Part shown: piece after piece, positions 48,089 to 59,992 of the stretch
Layout of the letters: every line of letters starts with the position of its first letter
How positions within the stretch are numbered: the stretch's first letter is position 1
From: Apium graveolens
Taxonomy: Eukaryota > Streptophyta > Magnoliopsida > Apiales > Apiaceae
Reading direction: 5' to 3'
NCBI RefSeq assembly: GCF_009905375.1
Contig: NC_133647.1
Coordinates: 175,831,939 to 175,895,938 of the forward strand
Length of the DNA: 64,000 nt
Translations under genes and position numbers: made by a program
Notes under the pieces: generated by a model
Database searches by the model: none
Told to the model about the DNA's origin: nothing
What the model saw: the letters and a program-made list of their open reading frames with translations, nothing else

Positions 48089-49273
48089 ATGACAACATCG
48101 TCCTCAACTAGGTTTATGTCAAGAAGATGTGTCCGAACAAAATGGCACCATCATTATTTATCAGATGAATTGATATTCAATATACTATCATGGACTCCAG
48201 CAACATCATTGCTCCGATTCAAATCCGTTTGCAAATCCTGGCGATCCATCATTACAGACCCTAATTTTATCCAAACACACCACACTAATTCACTTACAAG
48301 ACCATCTGTTCTCCTTATTACATCCTCCGCAGCCGATGAAGAAGAAAAACAAACACGCCACAGCCGTTGCGCCGCCAGTGTTGTTTGCTCAGATTCTACT
48401 TTCATTAAACTCGAACTGGGGTCGCCTTTTCGTAAGTTGGATTTTGTAAGCTCATGTAATGGTATTATTTGTGTTTCCAGTCCTAGTGGTGATGATATTC
48501 ATTTGTTTAATCCGTTCATTAGGATGTGTAAGAGACTTCCTGTATTTAATGATCAACCCCAAACTGCTGATGATTTGGAAGCCGAACCTTTTAGAGTCGA
48601 TGTAGCATTTGGTTTTGATTGTTTTTCGGACGATTTTAAGGTTTTAAGGATTGAATATGATGCAATTAATCATGTTCAGCCTGTTACTGTACGAGGAGTG
48701 TATTTGTACACACTTAAGTCTGATATGTGGAAGGAGATCATTGTTGGTGTTACATTACCTAGTTTTGTTTGTTACGCCTTTTGTCCTGTTTTGATATCGG
48801 GTCCAGTTGTAGACGGGGTATTGTATTTGGAAGGTATGAATGAGATGGTAACTTTTGATTTGCATAACGAAGTGTTTGGACTCATTGAGTTCCCTAGCTT
48901 CGTGCAAAGAAGGAAGTCAAATGTTTTCAATTTTCAAGGCTCTGTTGCGGTATTTGCTGAAGAATTGATAACTGATGATGATGGATCATCAAGTGAGATT
49001 ATTAGTCTATGGACTATGGCAGCAGCTTCAGATAAAGTGTTTTGGAACAAGGCATTTACTATCGACCCTGGTCTGGAGGTAGATTGGGTGTTTGAGCATT
49101 TCGGTGCAAAGCAGTTTCTTGGAAGGGATAAATTAGGAGAAACGGTGCACGACTTTGGGAATAAAAAGACCAAAGCTATTGAATTTCCATCTCAAAGCTT
49201 TCTGGTAAAAGCTCTCAAGCACAGCGAGAGCTTCCTCTCAATAGAAGGATTTAAGCAAATCAAGGAAGACTGA
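48089..49273 (+). CDS. F-box protein (F-box / FBA-type associated domain)
   Basis: 394 residues, one exon. A TGA lies in frame two codons before the ATG, so this is the first possible start. Residues about 22-62 are an F-box (YLSDELIFNILSW, SLLRFKSVCKSWRSII), the SKP1-binding part of SCF ubiquitin ligases. The rest matches the plant F-box-associated pattern: SSCNGIICV (~125), LFNPFIRMCKRLP (~145), FGFDCFSDDFKVLRI (~180), then VYLYTLKSDMWKEI, VDGVLYLEG and the SLWTM-like segment. These regions select the substrate, which cannot be predicted. There is no kelch repeat. This class is large and fast-evolving in plants. It is intact, with no neighbour of related function. Confidence 0.9.
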   Translation: MTTSSSTRFMSRRCVRTKWHHHYLSDELIFNILSWTPATSLLRFKSVCKSWRSIITDPNFIQTHHTNSLTRPSVLLITSSAADEEEKQTRHSRCAASVVCSDSTFIKLELGSPFRKLDFVSSCNGIICVSSPSGDDIHLFNPFIRMCKRLPVFNDQPQTADDLEAEPFRVDVAFGFDCFSDDFKVLRIEYDAINHVQPVTVRGVYLYTLKSDMWKEIIVGVTLPSFVCYAFCPVLISGPVVDGVLYLEGMNEMVTFDLHNEVFGLIEFPSFVQRRKSNVFNFQGSVAVFAEELITDDDGSSSEIISLWTMAAASDKVFWNKAFTIDPGLEVDWVFEHFGAKQFLGRDKLGETVHDFGNKKTKAIEFPSQSFLVKALKHSESFLSIEGFKQIKED

Positions 49274-52200
49274 ATGAAGTTGCGAAGTACTTCTAGTAAT
49301 GCTTTCAGGGCACAGTTTATATGTTACTTTTCTCAACCTTTAGACATTTCGACTGCGAATATTCTGTCCTGGTACCTTTTTCATTCAAAATTCAAAAAAT
49401 CGTAGCTTCTTTGGACAGCAACATAGCCTGCGTTTATTTATTTTTAATTATGTATTGAGTCTATTGTTTAAGTATAGCTTGATTATATGCTATGGTGGTT
49501 TTTCCTCCTCACCATTGTTGATGTAATTTGATCTTTTTATGGGGGTTTGATCCTTTATTTGAATCTTTAATGGCAACTTAGTTTATATTCTTTGAGTTAT
49601 TGCTAAATGTTTCAAATACGCCAGATATATAATGATGTGATCCTGGAATATTCTTAAATCCTTAATTGTATTAAATATTCTTAAATTTATAAGATTCAGC
49701 TACATATCCTGATACTTGTATAAAATAAAGACAAACCAGTTTAATAATTTCTTAATACACATCATTCTTTTTTCCTTGCAGATTATTCCTATGTTACCCC
49801 GACTTTTAATTTTCCTCAAGTACCTGTGTCGGACATTCGACACTAAGACACCTATTATATGCCAAAATTATGTAAAATTTTCAAAATATTTCAGAGTCCG
49901 ATACTTGGACATGTTCCCATGTTGGACACTTTTGGATGAGTCCGGGTGACATTGCATTATTCTCCTCTCCTTTACAAAATACCCAACCATGAGTTTTGTA
50001 TTGAGGAAGGATTCATGAACCTTTTATAATGCCTGCATATGAGGTGTGTAGGCCCAATATGAATTACCTGATTCTTTCTTCACTACATCACACTACTCTA
50101 TAGATACACTACTACATATGATCAAGGTACTGGGATGGGAAAAGGTGCATGTGGCTAATAATTATGGCAAAAGGTATCATAGCTTGCTTTAGCTCAGCAG
50201 TTACTTAGCCTTACCTCAGATCTGTTATCTTTGGCAATGAAAGCTTTCTTTAGTTCTAATTGTAGCGAAACAAATTTGAGAGGCGAGGGTGTAGTTCAAG
50301 GTTACATGCTATAAAGAATTAAGGTTGTGTTTTACTTGTACTAGAGTTATATTTATTCCTAAGCTTCACCAGACATTTAACTTCCTTTTGGCACCCTTTA
50401 TAGTTACCACACATGGCACCCTTCACTATAGAATTAGGGCATCTTGCCGTATTGCAAAAGGTTCCTGCTGATGAACAAAAGATTGTAAGCCTCTTACGGC
50501 AATTTCTCTTGTACGTACATGTCCTTTCGTCCTTTCATTCAATTTTAATATAAATTTTAGTTGCAGATCATTGATAATCTTTACCCACTTGTAAAAAAAC
50601 TTGAACATGACCAATCAACTTAGGTCACAAACATGCTTCCGAAAATGGACAAATGAAGCACATGCTTGGACGAGTTAAAGGAAAAAGTTTGCAGATGCAG
50701 TGGAAATTTGGCAAAAGGTATCACAAGATATCTGTGCTGATTAGTTAATGGGGAATCAAGAATATCTAGAATTAGTTTGTAATCTATTTATTTTTAAACT
50801 TATCATTAAATGTGTTTTGCTATTTAAAAAATTCAACACTGTAACTATCTATAATCGAGATTCTTGTTTTAGTGCAGTTTTTATGTTTTTATTTTGTCAA
50901 ATGTGGTCTCTATTGAATTTAGATGTGAATCTTTGGTCGTTTTAACTTGCGATATTGTTATGCATAACCGCTTTCAATTTGGTTTTTAAATATTTGATGA
51001 TCTGGGAGTCTGTTTATTATATTTATCGATCTTTATTATCTAATTTGGCTGGGTCATTAGCTAGTATGGGTTTGGTATATTTACTTGTGACGCTTGTCTG
51101 ATAAATGTTGTTTCAATAATTCAAATCGCAAAGAGTCTTGGTCTCTGTTCAATGGCAGTGTCTCATTTCAGCATCTACAAATTTGTGCTTCTGCAGGGTG
51201 GAAATAGGAAAATGGAAATTGCCTGGTATCTAATGTTTACAGATTTTCTGTTTATGATATGTGTTGCATTTAGTGATCAGTACACCATGCTGAGAAGCTT
51301 TTTAAAAGTTTTTGGCGACTTTATACAAAACGCCCTGCTCCTGCTAGGATGTTTGCATATAATTTTTGTTATTGGATGAAATACCTGCCAGTTGCGACTT
51401 AGCGATTCTACAGTAAAATCTAGGGTTCAATTAACTCTTCAAACTTCTTGCTACTGGTGTTGTGCTTCTAGTTTCATGACTAGGTTCTTCCACAAGCAAG
51501 ATTTAATGTTGCCAATATAAGGTGAAACCCCTAATTTCTAAATACCTAATTTCAATTTTATATCTTTTTGAATGAGCAACCTAGAAATTCTTGTTATTTA
51601 GAATTTAAGATTTTAGAGTGACGGGAAAAAGTTTTGCATACCGGTGCTTTCTTCAAAGGTCTTTAATATCTTGATTCTTGGGGTTTGTAGTTTGGTTTTT
51701 GGACTAAATTTTTTTGATCTTTAATGTACTCCTAAAAAAAGAGATCTTTTTTCTTAGTAAAATCAGTAAAATGATCAGGAGTAGATTACTTTGATTTGTT
51801 GGTTTAAAAATTTATTCAAATAAAATGCTTGGGGACTTGCTGATTGATTTACGACTTAGGCTCGAGACTCTCACGAGTAACATGTGACATATAGTTGTTG
51901 TTTTTGACAGGGACATGCAGTTGTATTTAAAAAACAGAAAAATAACATTTTTTAGGCAAAGTGACAATAATTCCTATTTTCAATATTTTGACCATTTTTA
52001 CTAACCGTGTATCGTTTGGGTATCTCAAAAAATTTTATTTTCCTTATTTTCTGGTGTAAATATCCAAAAAAATTGATTGAAATACATGATATTAGATTTA
52101 TTCGGGCATATAACGGTTTAAAAAATCTTTCTCATGTTCACAATCTCATAAAGTGGAATTCTGCTAAAAAACAATAAATAATAGATCAAATACAGAATAT

Positions 52201-52717
52201 GAGATATTATATTTCAAATTATCTTAATATTTTGGATCACATTTCTCAAATTTAATATTTAGGTCATCAATTTTAAGAAATGTGATAATTTGACCACCAC
52301 TCATTATTTTTTAACTAATTTTCTTTCGACGGGACTAATTAAATTAGTTGTGTTTTAATTGCGTTCTTGGGGTGCACATTGCTTGTTTGGTTTTGGTCTT
52401 AAATTCTCTGTTTTTGACAATTGTACTATCTTGTTGCGGAAAAGTTCTAACTGCCATTTTGTGTAAAAGTGACGTCATGATATGAATAAATATATTGTCG
52501 GAACTAGTTTTCTACCGATAAATATTTGTTCAGATAAATTGACTTGATCTGCAAAGAAAAAAAAATACGAGGGATGATATTTCGATTCACCTCCGATATG
52601 AGAATAAGTTAATTAATTTTTGTGAGTGAATCATAATACAATATAGTCTCTCAGTGATATATACTACTACGTGTGTTGATGAATTAAGATCATCGTATAT
52701 ATAACCAGAATTGTTAA
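49274..52717. other. Intergenic region, no supported gene
   Basis: 3.4 kb with only short chance ORFs. 49790-49950 resembles a dispersed plant repeat (GTGTCGGACATTCGACACTAAG, then GTCCGATACTTGGACA and GAGTCCGGGTGAC words). Around 52000-52320 is AT-rich. Nothing else recognised. Confidence 0.45.
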
Positions 52718-54475
52718 TGTTTCACCCTGGGACTTCGGGTGGTTCCATTAGTACGTCCTTGCCTATCTTGGGCTTTTCCACTATCTTCCTTAATGGACCG
52801 ATCTTTTTTCGTCAGCTCGGCTTCCTTTGTCATCGGCCCAACTACCCCATTATGGGCTTGGAATGAGTGGGCCTCCAACATGTCCCTGGACTTCTGTCGA
52901 AGATAAAAACTTGAGCGAAGTCCAACCTTCTCGGTCCAAAAAAGGCTCAAGACACGAACCCTAATTTTCGGTGCTTCGGAAATTGATTGAACACAGAAGT
53001 GTCGCTTGGGAAGCTGTGACTGTCTTAATGATGACAATTATCACGTCTCGAGATTATAACCACCGTCCCACGATTGAATCCTAATCGTTTTAAATCTTGA
53101 CCGTCGATTTTGAACGCAATATTCTTGGGTGTGTAGGCAGCCAAACGTCACTTTATTTCGTATATATATACACGCTTCCACCATCATTTCAATATTTCTA
53201 TTTTCATTTGAAACTCCAACCCAGGGCATAAAATATTTACAAACCCTCGCAAACACGGGAAAATCTAAATCAAAGTCTCCTCAACAACCGTATCATGCAT
53301 CTCTTTTTCTACACGAAAGTAAGTTCACCGTCTTCTTAGTTTTGATGCTTCTTCATTGTAAACTCTACATCTTGATTTTGATGCTTTTGGGTTAACCGAT
53401 TGCGGGTTTACATGTCATGTATGTCCATACGAGTAATTTAGACCAATTTACTTTGAATTTTCTGGGTTTTGGAGTCTGTCTCTGTAGTAGTCTAGAATTG
53501 TTTCCCTTTGTTTTGCACTTTCAGGGGTTTCTAGGATTTAAAGATGGCATGCGAGTGCATTTTTAGCCTTAAACAATCTTCGGATTATTTAAGTTTATAA
53601 ACACACTTCGGGAGCTGATCCTTGAACATCTTTGAGTCCACTCTTCATCTTCGTCCTTTCAGATTGGTGCGGCCTGTTGTACTCGACCTCTTTCCTTTTC
53701 TTCTTTATTTATTTGACCGAGTACACGACCAACGTTTCCTCATTTTAGGATACATGAACATGGATCGATCTGATCATGACATTGGCCCTTCAAACAGGGC
53801 AGGAATTTCCTTCGGACATGCGCACTTCAGCGATATAGCCTCATTTTCAGTCGCCAAAATCTCCGACCTAATTAACAAAGACAAATATAGAGGCTTTTTT
53901 TGCCAAATACCACATTCTTAGAGGAGCCTACCATATTTATATGTCGACGGCATCCGATAGGATATACCACACTCAACCCGTCCCTGCTACTTCGGGCGGT
54001 TGTGCCATAGGAATTGTCAAACTGCTTTTCGATGTTGTTTTCGGGTTTCCCTTCTGAAGGGAGATGAAGATTGCCTTAGGCTAGATGGACCCTAACGGGT
54101 TCATTCACATAAATAATTTCCATTTCCGATGCCAGACGACGAAGGTCAAGCCTTCGACCTCCCTGTTCTGGTTTCACTATGACTTCCGTAGGAACGGAAA
54201 GAGTGACGACTTCTTTACCATCAGCCAAAGAGCCGGTCGGGCAGATTGGTGTGCCACCAACTTTAGTAACAAGAAAATCCACACACACTGGTGCTACATC
54301 TTCGGTATTCTATTGACTGAGTTCGGCGTTTGGCAGGATGTCGACCCCACGTCCATAGTTCTGCCGGTTCTTGGAGTCGAAGACTCCACGTACTATCATA
54401 AATTAGTTAGTGCTAAACTTCCAAAGTTGGCGCTTACCAGCAGTCGTGATCCTGAATGGTTATTCGTCCTATGGG

Positions 54476-54591
54476 GTAGTGGTAACATTTTTTTACTTGT
54501 TTATTTTCTTCGTGCACTGTTAGTTGTAGATATGATTCACCTACTACCATTATTATTTTGGTTTACTGATGTTTGCCTTGTTTTTATGCAG
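54476..54591 (+). other. Probable intron in the gypsy-type ORF
   Basis: The 116-bp AT-rich stretch is bounded by TGGG|GTAGTG and TTTTTATGCAG|AGATTGG. Removing it joins an LW codon pair to EIGP in frame. Confidence 0.55.
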
Positions 54592-54961
54592 AGATTGGCC
54601 CAATAACGGGCTATTGAAGGGGACTCTCGACCTGATGGAATCGATGTCTGTGTCCCGATGCCTTCCCCTGCTCACTCGCCCACTCCCTCTCTGGAGCTCA
54701 CGGGCGAAACTAGATCTGACTCCTCGGACCAGGAGGCGATTCCGGCAAGAGGCTTCATTCTCAAAGCAGGATGTTATAGAGACGTGTGCCCCGAAATGGG
54801 TTGTGCTATCTTCAGACTTCATAGTATCGAGAGCTACTGCGGTCGCGAGGGAGGTCGGTCCTGATCTCTGAGGGGGTCTGATGCTTCTAAAGGATCAAGC
54901 GGTCTATACCACCGTTGATCCAAATGATGCCTGCACCGAGCTCATGGCTCGTCTCTCCATG

Positions 54962-55049
54962 GTATGTTTTCACCTTAGTTTTTATTGCAGTTCCTTTTCC
55001 TTCATCTTTTTCATCCTTGTTTTGATGTTGTGTTATGACTCCTTTTTAG
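54962..55049 (+). other. Probable intron in the gypsy-type ORF
   Basis: The 88-bp T-rich stretch is bounded by CATG|GTATGT and CCTTTTTAG|GTTGTT. Removing it joins MARLSM to VVLWAAVLADR in frame. Confidence 0.65.
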
Positions 55050-55689
55050 GTTGTTCTTTGGGCGGCTGTCCTGGCCGACAGGGTCCAAGATGAAGGGCGT
55101 GACGCAGGTGGAGATCAGGGCGACCAAAGCGGAGGAGGATCTGAGCCGAGTACAGAAGGCGCTGGGTGACCAAAGCGGAGGAGGATGTGAAGGCGTTGGA
55201 AGTGTCATATGGACAAGCTTCGGCCTTGTCCATTGACAAGAAGAACTTGGATGAGGAGCCGTCCTAACTGAAGAAGAAGGTCGAACAGAGGGATGCCCAG
55301 CTGAGGACTTCTAGGAAGATACTCTGTAAGGAGAAGAAAAAGTTGAAGGTCATGGAGGAGCGGTACTTCCAGATACGATTTGATGACGCGGCCATTCGGG
55401 CCCATAATATGAGCTGGGATCACAAGCTTTTGCTTGATATTGGCATGGACGACCCTGTCGGTCAGCCTGCCTAAGATGAGCCCCGTGTCTTCTCCTCCGG
55501 TCCCGACGAAGACCTTTCTGACTAGTTTATGTTGTTATTTTTAAAACTTTGTAAACTTAATACCTTCGGGCTCAAATTTTTGTGCCTTCGGGCCTACCTC
55601 CCTGTTGCCTTCGGGCTTTATTTTATTTAATTGCATTTTTTTTTCGCAACTTTGGTTGGTTTTTTCCTAGCATAATTTTATGTTTCACT

Positions 55690-56250
55690 CACTTCTTCGG
55701 CCTTATTTTGGGACTTCATAAAATTTAAGAAAGTTTACTTTTTTTGACCTAGTTTTGGGCCTTAGTAAAATTTTGAGAAAGTTTACTCCTTCGGCCTCAT
55801 TTTGGGGCTTAGTAAATTTTAAAAAAATTATTTACATCTTCGGCCTCATTCTAGATCTTAGTAAGTTTGAAAATTTTATTTACATCTTCGGCCTCCTTCC
55901 GGGCCTTCGTAAATTTTAAAAATTTATTTACATCATCGACCTCATTTCGGGCCTTAGTAAATTTTAAAATTTATTTACAACTTCGGCCTCATTCTTGGCC
56001 TTAGTAAATTTGAAAAACTTATTTATATCTTTGGCCTCATTCTGAGCCTTAGTAAATTTTGAAAAATTATTTATATCTTCGGCCTCATTCCGAGCCTTGT
56101 TAAATTTTAAAAAATTATTTACATCTTCGACCTCATTCTGGGCCTTAGTAAATTTTTAAAATTTATTTACATCTTCGGCCTCATTCTGGGCCTTAATAAA
56201 TTAAAATTTATTTACATTTTCAGCCTCATTCTCGGCCTTAATAAATTTTT
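55690..56250. repeat. Minisatellite, 47-50 bp unit, about 11 copies
   Basis: Units share CTTCGGCCTCATTC, GGCCTTAGTAAATTT and TTATTTACAT. Unit starts lie at 55789, 55838, 55886, 55934, 55981, 56029 and 56077 and continue to about 56220. The spacing is near 48 bp, with about 10-20% divergence. The array lies directly 3' of the gypsy-type ORF. Confidence 0.9.
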
Positions 56251-56381
56251 GATTACTTTCTTGCCGCACAGTTTTAAGACAGAAGTATGATAACTTCGGA
56301 TATCTAATAAGTTGGCTGATTTATTGCCTCTATCCGAAGGTCCACGGTTCTATCTTTAAAATATATCAGGTGTTCAGTAAT

Positions 56382-57600
56382 TAATAGAGATATATTTATA
56401 TATATTCTAAGGGATTTTATCTGCATATTTATATGATTTTATATTTAATTGGGCATTTATTAATATTATTTTAGTATTTAATGAAGGGAAATAATAATTC
56501 TCAAAGTTGGAAGGGATTTGGCCTATTTGGGCTAAAATCATATGAAAATTCGAATTTGTTGGAGGGCTTCACATCAATCGGTGTTTGGGCCTTAACTCGA
56601 GTTCTGGACATCAGATTTGGGCCATCTACCAGTCCACCCGAAGCTAAAAGAATTATCTTCAATTTGGAGGTGATCTCATATTTTATTTTGGTCTAGATCA
56701 TATCATAAACATGACTGCAAATCTGCATATGAATTTCATAATATTATCCAACTTCAATGCAGATTATATTTTATGAAGGAAATAATTAAAAACACTTTTC
56801 TATTAGGTTATATAAAATCATTCATAATTAGAGAGCATGGATTGTATTGAGAGAGAAGCTTACTTGAGTAAGGATTGAACAGATTCACTCCAAGTTTGAG
56901 GGATTTCATAAAGTTGTATCTTTCTTAACTCTATACTCTTCTAATCATTATTTCAGTTATAAATATATGTTTGTTTTCTCATATATTATGAGTAACTAAT
57001 TCCATAATCTGGGAATTAGGTAGTATTCATTGGTTAAATATGATTGTGTGATTGTACTGTGATTTCTCTATCTTGCTAATCTGTTGTTGAGTGCTTAACA
57101 CAATTGAGGGAGTCGCGAGCCCTTTATTGTATCTTTAGGAATTATAAAGAATCGGGGGAGAATTTATAATTCTAATTTATGATGCAATAGACATTATTCA
57201 AATATTTAACTGGGAGATTAATATGCGAGTTATGAAACAGAAATTTCTTAGGGTTTAACAGTTTACAATTGTATGTTGATTGATCATGGGAGTGACTTCA
57301 ATGTGTAGTTGGAGGCTTTATATTGTTTCTTGGGAGAGAAAAATATAAACTTTAGTGGGATGTTTTTAGCAAGAGCACGAGACTTGAATATCACGTACTA
57401 ACACATTCATTAATACCAATGAAGAACTCTTATTCCTGGATTGCTTTCTATCATTGTTAAATCATTAATTTTATTTTCTCATTAGTTTAAAAGCACAAAC
57501 CCAATTATTATTCTCACGTCTAAACGGTAAAAGAATTACAACCTGAACTAGTATTAAATTCAGTCCTTCCCTGCGAACGATACTCTTAAAATACACAACA
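56382..57600 (+). repeat. Left LTR of the Athila-like element
   Basis: About 1.2 kb matching the right LTR (63068 onward) almost without interruption, for example GGAAGGGATTTGGCC, TTCTGGACATCAGATTTG and GGGAATTAGGTAGTATTCATTG in both. Similarity is roughly 92-95% by eye over the 930 bp that can be compared. It ends ACACAACA just before the primer site. The start is set by the alignment; the right LTR starts TGATAG and here it reads TAATAG. Confidence 0.85.
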
Positions 57601-57606
57601 ACAAAT

Positions 57607-57624
57607 TGGCGCCGCTGCTGGGGA
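57607..57624 (+). other. Primer-binding site (tRNA-Asp type)
   Basis: TGGCGCCGCTGCTGGGGA lies a few bases after the left LTR. Athila-type elements use TGGCGCCGTTGCCGGGGA, complementary to tRNA-Asp. Here two transitions are present, at positions 9 and 13. Confidence 0.8.
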
Positions 57625-57838
57625 AGGCATCAATATTAATTTTAGGTTAATTATTCCTTATTGTTTATATTTTATCAGATTTGTTTCCAAGATCCATCTT
57701 ATTGTGTTTCTTTTCAGGTGGTATAACTCTTATATGCGATGCTCTACAAGTGCGGGAAATTTAGAGTTTGACCCAGAAATCGAACACACTTTTTGAGCTT
57801 TAAGGAAAGAGGCTAAGCAAAGAAAAGAAAGAGAGAAG

Positions 57839-58805
57839 ATGGGTGACCGTCAAATTGCGAATAATGTCAATCCTGATGAAACTTCTATTTGGGATCATGA
57901 GACTCCTAATCTTGCAAACTGCATTTACAAGACTCCAGCAATTAATGCAGCTCAGTTCACTACTAATCCGAGTTTAATTCAAATGGTGAGCAACTCTGTT
58001 TTTGAAGGAGATATTGAGCGAGAGGATCCACACCGTCATCTAGAGCATTTTGTGCAGATGTGTGGTTCATTCAAAATCACTGGAGTGAATGCTGACCAAA
58101 TTCGTCTTCACATGTTCCCTTATTCTATAAAGGGAAGAGCTTTGGAATGATTTCAACAACTTCCAGATAATATAGTGGATAATTGGGAAAGTCTCTCAAC
58201 TGAGTTTTTATCAAAACACTATCCTTCGGACAAGACTCAACAAATGAGGGCAATCATCATAAGTTTCAAGACGAAACCAGGTGAAGGCTTATATCAGGCA
58301 TGTGAGAGAGAGATACAAGTCATTGTTAAGAAAATGTCCGCATCATGGATATTCAGAATGTATGCTTTTGAGTACTTTTTATGGGTCCTTGAATAAAGAA
58401 ATTCGTTTGAGTTTGGATGTGACAGCTGGAGGAGATTTTAAGGAATCACCAGTAACCAAGGCAAAAGCACTTCTCGAGCAACTGGCTGCAAATAACTATG
58501 AATTGGCACCTAGTGGTGCAAACTCTGTTAAATCAACACAAGATACTGAGATGATGAACTTGCTCACCCTTAAATTGGATTCCCTGACTCAAGAGGTACA
58601 TGGACAAAGGGCCGATTTTAATGTTATCTTTGCTCCAATGCGAGAGTATAATGATTATGGTGTTGATCAATATTCATATGTTCAATTTCCGGAGGAAGCA
58701 TCTTTCATTCAAGGAAGACAATCTTGGCCTGTGCAAAATAATTCTTATTACAATCCAGATCAAAGGCCGAACAACAATCTCTCTTACAGAAACAACCATA
58801 CTTAA
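57839..58805 (+). pseudogene. Athila-like gag (retrotransposon gag domain), broken
   Basis: It starts MGDRQIANNVNPDE. The Retrotrans_gag domain is visible: FEGDIEREDPHRHLEHF, LHMFPYSIKGRALE, then FQQLPDNIVDNW after a TGA stop at 58148 in place of the Trp codon of the WFQQLP motif. A 4-bp extra GAGA at about 58305-58312 (CATGTGAGAGAGAGATAC) shifts the frame before KSLLRKCPHHG. A LLEQLAANNYE segment follows. Coding ends at a TAA at 58803. Confidence 0.82.
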
Positions 58806-58924
58806 ATCTGACATATGTAGTTCCAAGACAGAATCCACCTCCAGGTTTTTAGCAGCAACAACAATATCAACTTCCGCTTACGAAAAAGAAGGAACCTGCT
58901 GATTGGGAAGTTGCACTCAAAAAA

Positions 58925-59992
58925 ATGATACAAGGAACTATTGGGGCCTTCGCCAATATAGAGACTAAATTTATAAAGGTTGAGTCAAGGCTTGATAAGA
59001 TGGCGTCATCTCAAAAGATGTTGGAATCACAAATTGGCCAAATTGCAAATAAGGTTGGTTTTCGTGAACAAGGAGCACTTCCTAGTCAACCCGATGTGAA
59101 TGTCAAAGAGCAATGCAAGGTTATCACTTTGAGGAGTGGAAGAGAACTACCAGAAATTGCGGCTCCAACACTTAAAGATGAGATTCTTCCTCCTAAGAAG
59201 AGAAAAACACATCAAGTTAATATGGAGATTTCTGAAAGTGTTGACGACGAACCAGAAAGGGAGAAGCCCACACAGAAAGTTCCAATGAAACCATACATCC
59301 CTCCAATTCCTTTTCCACAAAGATTAAAAAATTGCAAGTTAGAGAAGCAGTATGAAATTTTTTTGAAGATGTTTTGTGAGATTCATATTAGCATTCCGTT
59401 CGTTGATGCATTGGCTCAAATACCCCTTTATGCAAAATTTATGAATGAGGTATTGTCCAATAGGAAGAAGTTTGAGGAGGTAAAAACAATCACTCTTCAT
59501 GAAGAATGTACTTCTGTCATTCAATACACAATTCCTCCTAAACTAAAGGATCCTAGGATTTTTTCTTTGCCATGCACCATTGGTGAAATCGGAATTAAAA
59601 AAGCCTTGTGTGATCTTGGAGCTAGTGTGAGTTTAATGCCACTTTCTATTTACAAAAGACTTAACTTGGGAGAGTTAAAAAAGATAAGAATTTCACTGCA
59701 TCTTATAGATAAATCGATAAAATATCCACTAGGTGTACTTGAAGATGTTTTATTAAAGGTGGATAGATTTATTATTCCGTGTGATTTTGTTGTGTTGGAG
59801 TTGAATGAGGATGCTGATATTCCAATTATTTTGGGAAGACCATTCTTGGCAACTGCAGGAACCAATATTGATGTGAAAGCTGGTAAGCTTACATTGAACG
59901 TGGGAGAAGTAAAGGTTGACTTTGATCTTAATCAAGCTGTGAAAGGGTTGTCAGTTAAAACTGGGTGCTATCTAGTGAATGTTAGGGAATAA
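58925..59992 (+). pseudogene. Athila-like gag C-terminus and aspartic protease
   Basis: 355 codons stay open. The N-terminal part is charged (KVITLRSGRELPE). The C-terminal part is the retropepsin-like domain: CTIGEIGIKKALCDLGASVSLMP, where the catalytic Asp sits in the CDLGAS box, then YPLGVLEDVLLKV, FIIPCDFVVL and IILGRPFLATAG, the usual ILGRPFL. The protease seems complete, but it is separated from the gag part by stops (58803-58925) and followed by no polymerase. Family proteins cut the Gag-Pol chain. Confidence 0.82.

Larger units (their letters stand above)
53757..55480 (+). pseudogene. Putative gypsy-type transposon ORF with two introns, broken
   Basis: The ORF appears to start near MNMDRSDHDIGP (53757). 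It continues in broken frames to MDPNGFIHINNFHFRC and SLFWFHYDFRRNGKSDDFFT (54085-54475), the pattern I associate with the Transposase_28 / putative gypsy-type transposon family. Stops around 53922-54084 break it. Coding resumes at 54592 after an intron, passes a poorly conserved linker, and after a second intron (54962-55049) enters a Lys/Glu-rich coiled-coil tail ending AIRAHNMSWDHKLLLDIGMDDPVGQPA. The function of this protein family is unknown. Confidence 0.6.
52718..56381 (+). mobile_element. TAT-like Gypsy relative, 5' part, interrupted at 56382
   Basis: It begins near TGTTTCACCCTGGG with a probable LTR/leader (to about 53400), followed by degenerate coding for a plant gypsy-type transposon protein (53760-55480) and then a tandem array (55690-56250). 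The sequence is cut at 56381 by the Athila-like LTR. No RT or integrase is present in the window. The left edge is approximate and the remaining part must lie to the right of the window. Confidence 0.55.

Noticed and set aside
49716..49949. 77-codon ORF ending in a VRYLDMFPCWTLLDESG-like stretch
   Set aside because: This is the translation of a dispersed non-coding repeat that recurs in plant genomes, not a gene.
51152..51379. 75-codon ORF with hydrophobic segments
   Set aside because: It could look like a small membrane protein, but it has no recognisable family, no clear promoter and AT-rich composition. Chance is likely.
52714..53037. 107-codon minus-strand ORF
   Set aside because: It lies in the putative LTR/leader of the TAT-like element, with no conserved motif.
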